37,028 bases of DNA, taken from assembly GCA_009780315.1 (NCBI GenBank), contig WRAH01000026.1, positions 1 through 37,028 of the forward strand, in the 5' to 3' direction. The notes under the pieces are model-generated. The model saw only the letters and a program-made list of their open reading frames with translations, was not told the DNA's origin and ran no database searches. The position numbers and the translations under genes were made by a program. This document shows, piece by piece, positions 7,807 to 15,249 of the stretch. Numbering within the stretch: position 1 is the first letter of the stretch; each line of letters opens with the position of its first letter. The stretch comes from Defluviitaleaceae bacterium. Lineage in GTDB: Bacteria; Bacillota; Clostridia; Lachnospirales; WQUN01.

Positions 7807-8046
7807 TTGGTGGATTCTGGGATTGGAAACTTATTAAATGATGCAGCAGAAACTATTGGCAATGGTGATGATTTTTTTGATGGGATTGCTCATTTTGCCA
7901 AAAAGAACAAAACAGAAGAGGAAAAGGCAAAGATTGATGAACAAAATGAAGATTTCAAAGCGGCTGGAAAAATAGTAAAAGGTGCATTAAAAGGTACGAC
8001 TTTATTGTTAGGTGCGGCATTGCTAATCAAGTTAATAAAAAAGTAA
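7807..8046 (+). CDS. Small protein with C-terminal hydrophobic helix, unknown function
   Basis: This 79-residue frame starts at TTG 7807 (AGGGGAT at 7794-7799 is 7 bases upstream); the adjacent in-frame GTG at 7810 is an equally possible start. The first half is acidic (GNGDDFFDGIAHF), the middle is a charged helix (KTEEEKAKIDEQNEDF), and the last 21 residues (KGALKGTTLLLGAALLIKLI and a final KK) form a Gly/Ala/Leu-rich segment that could insert in a membrane. No family is recognised. It begins 11 bases after the 54-residue gene and shares its strand, so the two are likely one operon. Holin-like, small membrane-active or packaging-accessory roles are conceivable, but nothing in the sequence decides between them. 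Confidence 0.6.
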   Translation: MVDSGIGNLLNDAAETIGNGDDFFDGIAHFAKKNKTEEEKAKIDEQNEDFKAAGKIVKGALKGTTLLLGAALLIKLIKK

Positions 8047-8065
8047 CTTGAAGTGGGGAGATTGA

Positions 8066-8266
8066 ATGGATTTTGGAGAATCTGAAGTAATTAGAAATGA
8101 AGGGAACTGTAGACTTCTGAAAATAGGCGCACGAGAGAGAGATGTTTATTGTGTAATCGGAGGTAATAAGCCGACATTACATTTTGATGATTACGAAGAT
8201 GCCACTGAAGCGTTTAATTTACGTTGGATGCAAGAGAAATTCGGAGAGGAAAATCAATTGAAATAA
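8066..8266 (+). CDS. Small soluble protein of unknown function (66 aa)
   Basis: An ATG at 8066 with GGGGAG upstream (8054-8059) opens a 66-residue frame. The protein is mixed alpha/beta in appearance, with beta-prone stretches (CRLLKIG, DVYCVIGG) followed by an acidic helix (DYEDATEAFNLRWMQEKFG). It resembles in general style small phage- or plasmid-borne proteins but no specific family is recognised. It is the last of the three small genes in the tRNA-Trp element, 19 bases after the previous one. The frame, ribosome site and spacing support translation; the function is unknown. Confidence 0.6.
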   Translation: MDFGESEVIRNEGNCRLLKIGARERDVYCVIGGNKPTLHFDDYEDATEAFNLRWMQEKFGEENQLK

Positions 8267-8433
8267 GGTAGCTTGTTTAGCTTTTTCATTCAAAATGTTT
8301 TCTGCTTGCATTTTGTTGGTGTTTGCTCTGGCAACTTTTCAAACCTTTTCGTCGCTGAAACGTCGCCGGGCGAACTGACGATACCTTGGTCGAGGGTTCG
8401 ATTTTGCTAGATTCTCGAACGCACGTTTAGCAT
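8267..8433. other. Gene-free right end of the tRNA-Trp element, with a second T-arm match
   Basis: No coding frame is convincing here. The segment contains GTCGAGGGTTC at 8389-8399, an exact 11-base match to the T arm of the intact tRNA-Trp (7323-7333), about 45 bases before the full 3'-half copy begins. A 6-bp inverted repeat, GTTCGA/TCGAAC, lies at 8396-8401 and 8415-8420. It is locally richer in CG dinucleotides than its surroundings. These may be recombinase arm or core sites, but the evidence is only positional. Confidence 0.3.
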
Positions 8434-8558
8434 TCTCCAAAACCGGATGTCTAGGGTTCAAGTCCTTCTGCTCCTGTCAAGATGAAGAGGTTGATTTTCC
8501 TATGTTTCCGTAGGAAATCAGCCTTTTTTATTGCATGGGAAGTTTGTCAAATTTAAGT
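8434..8558 (+). repeat. attR-like duplicate of tRNA-Trp 3' half and terminator
   Basis: Bases 8434-8476 repeat the tRNA-Trp sequence from the anticodon loop to the discriminator base with a single difference: T at 8452 for G at 7326. That change breaks the first base pair of the T stem, as expected for a copy no longer under selection. The match continues through a diverged copy of the terminator and fades by about 8558. There is no 5' tRNA half upstream, so this is not a functional tRNA. The stretch 8559-8738 beyond it holds no gene that I can support. Confidence 0.8.
8489..8526 (+). terminator. Duplicate terminator at the right end of the tRNA-Trp element
   Basis: GGTTGATTTTCCTA pairs with TAGGAAATCAGCC with a one-base bulge, followed by TTTTTT. 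The A at 8515 replaces the G of the first copy and improves one pair. It would stop transcripts leaving the three small element genes. Confidence 0.7.
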
Positions 8559-8738
8559 TGAGAGAAAATAGTATGGTATGAATAACAGTAATTGTAAGGC
8601 ATTTGGCAACTACGAAGTAATCCAACGTGGTGAGTACCAAATAGAGCGATAAAAGATTTGATTGGCAGTGTAAATTATTACAAACCTTTTAAGTTATTTT
8701 TTGCCTTTTTATTTTGCATTCCTTAGCATTATATCTAC

Positions 8739-8772
8739 AGTGTTTATCATCAAAGTGATAAGCACTTTTTTT
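8739..8772 (+). terminator. Rho-independent terminator
   Basis: AGTGTTTATC (8739-8748) pairs with GATAAGCACT (8757-8766), one wobble, 8-base loop, followed by a run of seven T. It lies between the tRNA-Trp element and the uxuA promoter and insulates the xylan locus from upstream transcription. Confidence 0.75.
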
Positions 8773-8780
8773 AAATTTAT

Positions 8781-8809
8781 AAGACAAATTTTATGAATAT
8801 TGTTATAAT
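8781..8809 (+). promoter_or_regulatory. Predicted promoter of uxuA-uxuB
   Basis: AAGACA (8781-8786), 17 bases, and a perfect TATAAT (8804-8809) lie about 90 bases before uxuA. A second TATAAT occurs at 8839-8844. Downstream, the 10-base sequence TACACTATAA occurs twice, at 8834-8843 and 8860-8869, 26 bases apart, and may be a regulator site or a second promoter. Confidence 0.5.
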
Positions 8810-8901
8810 ACTTTTATGCACAAATTCTTTTTTTACACTATAATGATTTCAACGCTAAATACACTATAAATTTTTGAAAATCTATTCAGGAGGTAATGCG
8901 T

Positions 8902-9975
8902 ATGAAAATGACATTCCGATGGTTTGGTGAAGGACAGGATCCAATAAGCCTTAAAAACATTCGGCAGATACCTGGTGTTACAGGCGTGGTAAGTAGCCTG
9001 TTGGACATTCCAGCAGGGGAAGCTTGGCCAGAAGAACGCATAAAATCGATGAAGGACACCATTACTGACGCAGGGCTTGACATTCATGTCATTGAAAGTG
9101 TGAATATCCATGAGGATATAAAGCTAGGCGCGCCCAGCCGCGATGAGAAAATTACAAATTATATATTAACCATGGAACGGCTATCAAAATATGGTATCAA
9201 GTGTATCTGTTACAATATGATGCCAGTCATTGATTGGGCACGGAGTCATTTGTATTACGACCTGCCTGACGGTTCAAATACCATGCGTTATGAAGCAAAC
9301 TTTATAAATAATATTTCTCCTGAAGCCCTTGCAGAACGATACGCCAAAGAATCTGAAACTTATGAAATGCCAGGCTGGGAACCAGAGCGTATGAAAAAAA
9401 TCAATGAAGCACTAAGAGCCTACGAGGGCATGACTACAGAAACATTTTACACCAATATGAAATATTTTTTAGATGCAATCATTCCTCATGCAGAAAAACT
9501 AGATATCAAAATGGCTGTCCACCCAGATGACCCTCCTCTACCGATATTCGGTTTACCAAAACTCATTATCAGCCGTGAAAATATTTGTCGCTATTTGGCT
9601 CTTAATCCCAGCCAATATAATGGTTTAACCCTATGTACAGGTTCATTGGGCGCAAAAAAGGGTGCTGATATTCCTGCTATGATTCGAGAATTTGGTGCAG
9701 AAGGGCGTATTCACTTTGCCCATGTACGTAATTTGAAATTTGAAAACGATACGGACTTCTATGAATCGGCACATTTATCCTCCATGGGGTCTTTAAACAT
9801 GTATGACATTATGAAAGCATTTTACGACGTAAAGTTCGACGGGTGGATTCGTCCAGACCATGGACGAATGATTTGGGATGAAACAACCCAAAAAGGCCGC
9901 CCTGGTTACGGACTATACGATCGTGCAATAGGAGCAAATTACTTATTAGGGCTTTGGGAAGCGATTAAAGCATAG
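8902..9975 (+). CDS. uxuA: Mannonate dehydratase
   Basis: This 357-residue UxuA would dehydrate D-mannonate to 2-keto-3-deoxy-D-gluconate, the third step of bacterial glucuronate breakdown. The N-terminus (MKMTFRWFGEGQDPISL), CYNMMPVIDWARS, VHPDDPP and NGLTLCTGSLG are family hallmarks; the His and Cys of the latter motifs belong to the metal site. The ATG at 8902 is preferred to the ATG at 8896 because CAGGAGGT ends at 8894, giving a 7-base spacing instead of 1. It opens the plus-strand pair with uxuB (16 bases apart), matching release of methylglucuronate or glucuronate from xylan by the GH67 enzyme at 17258-19150. Its length is somewhat shorter than the E. coli enzyme, as in other Firmicutes forms. 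Confidence 0.95.
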   Translation: MKMTFRWFGEGQDPISLKNIRQIPGVTGVVSSLLDIPAGEAWPEERIKSMKDTITDAGLDIHVIESVNIHEDIKLGAPSRDEKITNYILTMERLSKYGIKCICYNMMPVIDWARSHLYYDLPDGSNTMRYEANFINNISPEALAERYAKESETYEMPGWEPERMKKINEALRAYEGMTTETFYTNMKYFLDAIIPHAEKLDIKMAVHPDDPPLPIFGLPKLIISRENICRYLALNPSQYNGLTLCTGSLGAKKGADIPAMIREFGAEGRIHFAHVRNLKFENDTDFYESAHLSSMGSLNMYDIMKAFYDVKFDGWIRPDHGRMIWDETTQKGRPGYGLYDRAIGANYLLGLWEAIKA

Positions 9976-9991
9976 AGATAGGAGCATATCA

Positions 9992-11530
9992 ATGAGATTA
10001 AACAGAGAATGGGCAAGTCGCTCAAGGGAATGCGAATGGGCTGTAGATTACAGTCTGCCTAAGTTTGATATCCACCAAATGATACAATCTACTAAAGAAG
10101 CACCTACATGGTTACAAGTAGGTGCTGGTAATATTTTTCGTATACTCGTGGCAGGAGTACAGCAAGACTTGCTTGATGCCGAATTGACAGATACGGGTAT
10201 TCTGGTTTATGAAGGCTATGATGAAGAAATTATAACCAAAGCCTTTACCCCCTTCGATAACATAAGTTTAGGTGTTACCCTTCATGCTGATGGTTCAATG
10301 AAGAAACGTGTAATTGCCAGTGTTGCAGATGCTTTTTACAGTGATACCCAAAGATTGTGTCAGATAATATCACAACAAAGCCTTCAAATCATTAGTACCA
10401 TCATTACAGAAAAAGGATATATTGTTGATTCTGATAAAGTTTGTGATTCGCCATTAAACGCCATCACCACCTTAGAGCAGGTTGTCGCAGGGTTATTTAG
10501 CCGCTTTAATCAAAGCGGCAAACCCCTTGCACTATTATCAATGGATAACTTTGCAGAGAACGGTACACGCCTTGCCAATGCAGTACTCACAATTGCACAA
10601 GCATGGAAGAAAAATAACAGTGTACCTGCTGAATTTATTACTTATGTAAAATCCATGAGCTACCCATGGACAATGATAGATAAAATTACGCCCCGCCCAT
10701 CTGAAGAGGTTGCTGAAATATTGGCTAGAGAAGGCTTGAAAGACCTGACCATACACAAAACAGCCAAGCATACTTTTGTGTCATCTTTTGTCAACGCAGA
10801 ATCTGCCCAATATCTTGTGATTGAAGATGATTTTCCAAATGGCCGCCCTCCGTTAGAAAAAGCTGGGGTGTATATGACCAATAGAGAAACTGTCCGCAAG
10901 GTTGACCAAATGAAAGTATGTGCTTGTCTTAATCCATTGCATACTATTTTAGCTATATCTGGCATGTTATTAAACCTGCCTACCATAGCAGAATGTATGA
11001 AGGATAAACGCTTAGTAAAGCTCATCAAAACTGCGGCAGAAGAAGCTCTCCCTGTGGTATCTGACCCTAAGATAATAAACCCATCAAGCTTCTTAAATGA
11101 GGTATTAACAGAGCGTTTTCCTAATCCGTTTATCCCCGATACACCAGAAAGAATTGCGTGTGATACATCACAAAAAATTCCCATACGCTTTGGCGAAACT
11201 TTAAAATCCCTCAAACCCCAAGATTTGTCCCGTTTAGAGGCTATTCCTATATTTATTGCCCTATGGCTACGTTATCGCATGGGCTTTAATGATGGTGGCG
11301 AAATAATGGAATTAAGCCCTGACCCTCAACTGCCCAAGACATTTAATATGCTTCACGGATTACCCTTTGGCAAATCCGTTGAATTAAAACCCATTTTATC
11401 AGACAACACAGTATTTGGCATTGACCTGTATGAAGTGGGGCTGGGCGGGAAGATAGAGGACATTTTTGCAAAACTTTCTGCCAAACCTATGGCAGTATCA
11501 CAAGAGCTGGATGAACTACTTTCAAATTAG
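9992..11530 (+). CDS. uxuB: Fructuronate reductase (mannitol dehydrogenase family)
   Basis: This 512-residue member of the polyol/mannitol dehydrogenase family is assigned as D-fructuronate reductase (NAD-dependent, giving D-mannonate) from its place directly after uxuA. The N-terminal nucleotide-binding fold begins near residue 40 with WLQVGAGNIFR (40-50). The C-terminal domain carries the helical substrate-binding region, with a Lys-containing NPLHTILAISG segment typical of the family. An ATG with GATAGGAG upstream starts it. Its 3' end overlaps the convergent esterase gene by 44 bases. Other members act on tagaturonate or mannitol, so the substrate rests on context. Glucuronate isomerase, needed to make fructuronate, is not in the window. 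Confidence 0.85.
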   Translation: MRLNREWASRSRECEWAVDYSLPKFDIHQMIQSTKEAPTWLQVGAGNIFRILVAGVQQDLLDAELTDTGILVYEGYDEEIITKAFTPFDNISLGVTLHADGSMKKRVIASVADAFYSDTQRLCQIISQQSLQIISTIITEKGYIVDSDKVCDSPLNAITTLEQVVAGLFSRFNQSGKPLALLSMDNFAENGTRLANAVLTIAQAWKKNNSVPAEFITYVKSMSYPWTMIDKITPRPSEEVAEILAREGLKDLTIHKTAKHTFVSSFVNAESAQYLVIEDDFPNGRPPLEKAGVYMTNRETVRKVDQMKVCACLNPLHTILAISGMLLNLPTIAECMKDKRLVKLIKTAAEEALPVVSDPKIINPSSFLNEVLTERFPNPFIPDTPERIACDTSQKIPIRFGETLKSLKPQDLSRLEAIPIFIALWLRYRMGFNDGGEIMELSPDPQLPKTFNMLHGLPFGKSVELKPILSDNTVFGIDLYEVGLGGKIEDIFAKLSAKPMAVSQELDELLSN

Positions 11531-13325
11531 AGGTATTGACTTTGATATGAAAAGGTGAGGCTGGTAAATTATATGCATTATACACCACAACTGCTGGACA
11601 ATCATTCCAGTTAAAACGAACACTGCTCACATTGACAGAGCCTATCTGGGCAACTAAAGTATTGTCCTCAATTTTGGCAAATACCCTATGCACAAAACCA
11701 TCCATATCCACCACATCCAACAGAGGGTGTCCGCCTTTAGCCCATAATCCCTGTCCATATTCAAAATAAACCGTAAGCCGCCCTTGGCGGCTTTTTGCTT
11801 TTATAGCTTTTGGACCGTCTGAAACAACTGATTCTTTATATACCAATCGCCGAACACATAATGCCAAGCGTTCCCCTATTGTTTTTTTGTCCATTGGGTG
11901 TAAATCATTCCACTCACCACAATCAATTGCAACTGCCATGGCTGTATTTGGCAAATTTAAGCAAGTACGTTGTTGCTCGCGTAAAATAGCCCAATTTTCC
12001 CCGTCAGTTTCAGATGGGTCAATAAAGTTGGCAAGTTGAGTATATATAATAGGCAATTCCGCAACCTGCCGTGTTCGTACATGATTGATAAAATGCGTAA
12101 AAAGCTGACTATATTCATGGGGGTTTGAAGTATTGGATTCGCCTTGATACCAAATAACCCCATCAACAGGCATGTCAAGGACAGGGGCAAGCATAAAATT
12201 ATATACACCGCAAGGATAGTTATAAAACCAAGGTCTTGGCTCCATTCGTGGCATACGGCATCCAATCTGCCATTTCCATTCCCCACTTAAATCAACGCGT
12301 ATCCCTGCACTAATCAATTCGTATGCTTTCCCTGGGATAAATTTAAGGGGTTGACTTTCTCCAACCACCCGAACAGCAATCAAGTTTTCTCCAGTTTTTA
12401 TAATTCCCGCAGGTATAGTGCATATACAAGGCGGATATTGATAATCTACTGTAATCACCAATTCGCCATTGATATACACTTTAACACTGTCAACAACACG
12501 TCCAAAATTTAAGGCAAATACACCTTCCGAACTTTCAAGAAAAATCTTTTTCCGAAGCCAAACCACCCCATGGTCAAAACCGCTGTTGTCTAATAGCATA
12601 CGGCTATTCCATCCACTGTCATCATAATCTGTGTTGAACCAATCTTCCGCCAACCCCTTGTCATTAGATATCAGTGTTTCATACCATTTTTGAATACGGC
12701 TATCACTTTCACAAGTCAAGTTCTCAACAAAACCCGATGTATTAACCTCAACCAGTCTTTCATAATGTGTTGGAAAAGTTTTAATAATTTCCTCAGGCAA
12801 CCATCCCTCAATAGGCGTACCGCCAGCGGCTACATTGATTAACCCAATAGGTGTTGGGTCATTTTCCAGCAATGCTCGCGCAAAAAAATAAGGCACAGCA
12901 AACAAGTGATTCAAAAACTCACCGCTTGCATTGCACCACATACCGTTTACACTTTTTGCAGGTGCGTCAAAGCACAGTCCTTTTTCCACTTGAAAAACCT
13001 TGATACGATTATCTTCTTGAATATGCGCATGAAGCAATGCACTTACGCGGCTCAGAGGGGTTTCCATATTAGATTGCCCTCCGCAAAGCCATAGCCGTCC
13101 TACATAAATATCTTTAATCATTCTATCGCCAATATGCATGGTATAAGGCCCGCCAATTGTGCCTGTCACAACTACTTCAAACTTTCCATCAGCCCCAGAC
13201 ATAACTTCATAAACCCTATCTAAAAACTGAATCTCTACCTGCTGTTCTGGTAGGGCGCGCCCCCAAATACGTGTTGTTGGTCTAATGACCATACCATCAC
13301 TAAAAAAATTAGGTAAACAAATCAT
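11487..13325 (-). CDS. Sialate O-acetylesterase-type SGNH esterase (likely xylan/oligosaccharide deacetylase)
   Basis: This 612-residue SGNH hydrolase is of the sialate O-acetylesterase class. The nucleophile block GGQSNME (residues 82-88, Ser85), the conserved VIWYQGESN block (near 390-397) and DLHPMDK (His476) supply the catalytic signature. Between the first two blocks (about residues 220-340) lies a galactose-binding-like beta-sandwich with WFNTDYDDSGW. No signal peptide is visible, so it should act in the cytoplasm. In this context acetylated xylo-oligosaccharides are the likely substrate rather than sialic acid, since no sialate genes are present (inference). The ATG has GAGGAG upstream. 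It lies downstream of the importer genes on the same strand but after a terminator, and its end overlaps uxuB convergently. Confidence 0.85.
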   Translation of the reverse strand: MICLPNFFSDGMVIRPTTRIWGRALPEQQVEIQFLDRVYEVMSGADGKFEVVVTGTIGGPYTMHIGDRMIKDIYVGRLWLCGGQSNMETPLSRVSALLHAHIQEDNRIKVFQVEKGLCFDAPAKSVNGMWCNASGEFLNHLFAVPYFFARALLENDPTPIGLINVAAGGTPIEGWLPEEIIKTFPTHYERLVEVNTSGFVENLTCESDSRIQKWYETLISNDKGLAEDWFNTDYDDSGWNSRMLLDNSGFDHGVVWLRKKIFLESSEGVFALNFGRVVDSVKVYINGELVITVDYQYPPCICTIPAGIIKTGENLIAVRVVGESQPLKFIPGKAYELISAGIRVDLSGEWKWQIGCRMPRMEPRPWFYNYPCGVYNFMLAPVLDMPVDGVIWYQGESNTSNPHEYSQLFTHFINHVRTRQVAELPIIYTQLANFIDPSETDGENWAILREQQRTCLNLPNTAMAVAIDCGEWNDLHPMDKKTIGERLALCVRRLVYKESVVSDGPKAIKAKSRQGRLTVYFEYGQGLWAKGGHPLLDVVDMDGFVHRVFAKIEDNTLVAQIGSVNVSSVRFNWNDCPAVVVYNAYNLPASPFHIKVNTSNLKVVHPALVILP

Positions 13326-13358
13326 TTTATCTCCTCACTTTGTTATAATGATTAAGAA

Positions 13359-13395
13359 AAGTGCCGTTCGTCATTTGATGAACGGCACTTTTTTG
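13359..13395 (-). terminator. Terminator between lplA-like gene and esterase
   Basis: AAGTGCCGTTCGTC (13359-13372) and GATGAACGGCACTT (13377-13390) form a 14-bp stem with one wobble and a 4-base loop. It has T-rich flanks on both strands, so it could stop transcription of the importer operon reading leftward. Confidence 0.8.
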
Positions 13396-13423
13396 CATAA
13401 CTTAATATGACTTACTTTTATAT

Positions 13424-15190
13424 TTACCAGCCAGTCCAACCAGGCATAAAGTCTACATCACCAAAGGCCTCAACCCATGCTTGGTCACGTTCGTTTATGA
13501 TGGCTTGACCGCCCATTGCCAAATATTGTGCATACATAGTATCCCATACAGTATCAAACTGGTCTACAGAAGCTGTTACCGCATTGTGTAAAACCGTGTC
13601 TCGGAACTCATTAAGAGGTGTAGACATACCTTCTTCTGCGTCTATTGTGCGCAATACCACAGTACGCCATACTCTAGCCGCATTCAACGAAGTGCTGCGG
13701 GCTTCCATGATAGCCGACGCATCAATGCCAGCATAAGCTAATGCAAGTGTCGCCACTGTACGCTCATTGTCACCAAGGTCGAAACCATTAGCAACAGGAT
13801 TGATGTCAAAATTATTAACAGCGGCAAAAATCATATTGTCAGGAAGTTCATCTGTGGGCAAAATGCGCAAAGCACCGTTTGGTTCAACCACATGATGTAC
13901 ACCTTCTATGCCAAACGCAAGGAAATCTCTTGTGCTTTGACGACTAAGCCAATCAATGTAAAGCAAAGAAGCTACAGGATTTCTGTTGTTTTGCGGAAGC
14001 AAGATTTGACGGTCTGCATATGGGAATGCAAACATGATTCTATTGCCTGCATCATTGGGGAATGGTGTAATGGTGATAAAGTTAGCTTCTGGGCCGCGAT
14101 GTTCACGCATTGTGACAATTTGCTGGTCTGCACCGGCACGGAAAGGCATATCCCAGTTGGCAATTTGCGCACCAACCACACCAAGTCTTACAAGGTCATC
14201 CATCAAAGTTCCAGCTTCACCATAAGCAAACTCTTGGAAAATAAGACCTTCATTAAACCATCTGTTTATGATACGTACAGCCTCTTTTGTTGTAGGGTGC
14301 ATAAATCGTCTATCATCAAAACCATATCTATACCACTCACGCTCAGTAATGGCATCGGGAATAAATGATTCGACTAAAGTTCCTATGGCCCAGCCAACAT
14401 CGCCATCCATAAACATTGGAACCATCATATCTGCATCATCGCCAAGCAAAAGTTCTGCATTGTCCCTAAATGCAATCAACGCGTCTTCAAATTCTTGAAG
14501 GGTTGTAGGTGGAGCCATACCTAATGTGTTAAGCCAATCTTCACGAATAAAGGTATTTTGACGCATAATTTCAGTACGGCGGCTGGAGACAGCAAAATTT
14601 TGACCGGTTTCAGGGTTAACATTGTAATATACATTTTCACCCAAGAAGCCATACATATTAGGTAGCCAATCACCGTATCTTTCCAGAAGCGGCGCAATAT
14701 CCATAATCGCACCCATTTCTGCAAAGGTTCGGGTCAATGCCAACCCACCGAAGTGAAAGGTTACATCAGGTGCGTTTCCTGCACCAATAAGCATTGTGGT
14801 AAAAGGTTGCTGTTCCCAACGAGGAACAACAACAAATTCCAAGTTGATATTGTGGTCTTCTAAAAGTTGTGCCTGCATCCAATCAGTCCAACCGTTGCTA
14901 CTCATGTCAGGCATACGCTCATGAGAACGGTCCCAAATGACAGTTGAAATAGTTTGTGTTTCAAGAAACCTCAAATTCTCATCCAAGCCATGCTGTGCTA
15001 ACCTTGGGTCAGCCGCATCGACCTCAACATCAATTTCTTGACCCGGTGCAGGGGTTTCCACTGGTGCAACAGGTGTACCACTTACATCAGCTGCAGTGGG
15101 TGTCGTGTCATCTGCGCCGCCGCAAGCAGTGAGAGCCATTATGGCTGTAAGTACGGCGGCAAAGGATAACCATTTCACAAATTTCTTCAT
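13424..15190 (-). CDS. Oligosaccharide ABC transporter solute-binding lipoprotein (LplA type)
   Basis: This 588-residue lipoprotein has a signal peptide ending in LTAC (Cys23), then a low-complexity Thr/Pro/Val linker (residues 29-55), then a large family-1 solute-binding domain of the LplA/YtcQ class. It would capture aldouronates or xylo-oligosaccharides outside the cell and deliver them to the permease pair encoded just upstream. Its ATG follows TAGGAGG. It is the third gene of lplB-lplC-lplA and ends at a terminator. In the described Paenibacillus aldouronate cluster, similar LplA/LplB/YtcP genes sit with aguA, xynA2 and a GH3/GH43 gene (established knowledge), which supports the substrate. 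No ATPase gene is present; a shared MsmK-like ATPase elsewhere is likely. Confidence 0.9.
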   Translation of the reverse strand: MKKFVKWLSFAAVLTAIMALTACGGADDTTPTAADVSGTPVAPVETPAPGQEIDVEVDAADPRLAQHGLDENLRFLETQTISTVIWDRSHERMPDMSSNGWTDWMQAQLLEDHNINLEFVVVPRWEQQPFTTMLIGAGNAPDVTFHFGGLALTRTFAEMGAIMDIAPLLERYGDWLPNMYGFLGENVYYNVNPETGQNFAVSSRRTEIMRQNTFIREDWLNTLGMAPPTTLQEFEDALIAFRDNAELLLGDDADMMVPMFMDGDVGWAIGTLVESFIPDAITEREWYRYGFDDRRFMHPTTKEAVRIINRWFNEGLIFQEFAYGEAGTLMDDLVRLGVVGAQIANWDMPFRAGADQQIVTMREHRGPEANFITITPFPNDAGNRIMFAFPYADRQILLPQNNRNPVASLLYIDWLSRQSTRDFLAFGIEGVHHVVEPNGALRILPTDELPDNMIFAAVNNFDINPVANGFDLGDNERTVATLALAYAGIDASAIMEARSTSLNAARVWRTVVLRTIDAEEGMSTPLNEFRDTVLHNAVTASVDQFDTVWDTMYAQYLAMGGQAIINERDQAWVEAFGDVDFMPGWTGW

Positions 15191-15249
15191 AAAAATCCTC
15201 CTAACTTTTTTTGAAACTCAACTTTATTGTGGCATCTTAACGGGTTTTA

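Larger units (their letters stand above)
7308..8558 (+). mobile_element. Putative mini integrative element inserted in tRNA-Trp
   Basis: The segment is bounded by a direct repeat that starts in the anticodon loop of tRNA-Trp (7308) and recurs at 8434 with a constant offset of 1126 bases and no gaps. Over the first 93 bases about 86 match, covering the tRNA 3' half and its terminator; weaker similarity continues for about 30 bases more, with mostly transition differences. This is the signature left when a tyrosine-recombinase element integrates into a tRNA gene and rebuilds its 3' end. Between the repeats lie three small same-strand genes and no integrase. It could be a satellite mobilised in trans, a deletion derivative, or a segmental duplication. 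The recombinase remnant at 157-453 is 7 kb away and need not be related. Confidence 0.6.

Noticed and set aside
8434..8476. Second tRNA-Trp gene
   Set aside because: Only the 3' half is present, there is no D arm or 5' acceptor strand, and the T stem is mismatched.
7308..8558. Toxin-antitoxin or defence system assignment for the three small genes
   Set aside because: Nothing in the three sequences matches a known toxin, antitoxin or defence domain; only size and location suggest it.
10660..11214. 184-residue minus-strand frame inside uxuB
   Set aside because: Antisense shadow of a well-supported gene; no ribosome site or family motif.
13892..14368. 158-residue plus-strand frame inside the lplA-like gene
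   Set aside because: Antisense to a clear lipoprotein gene; composition is not protein-like.
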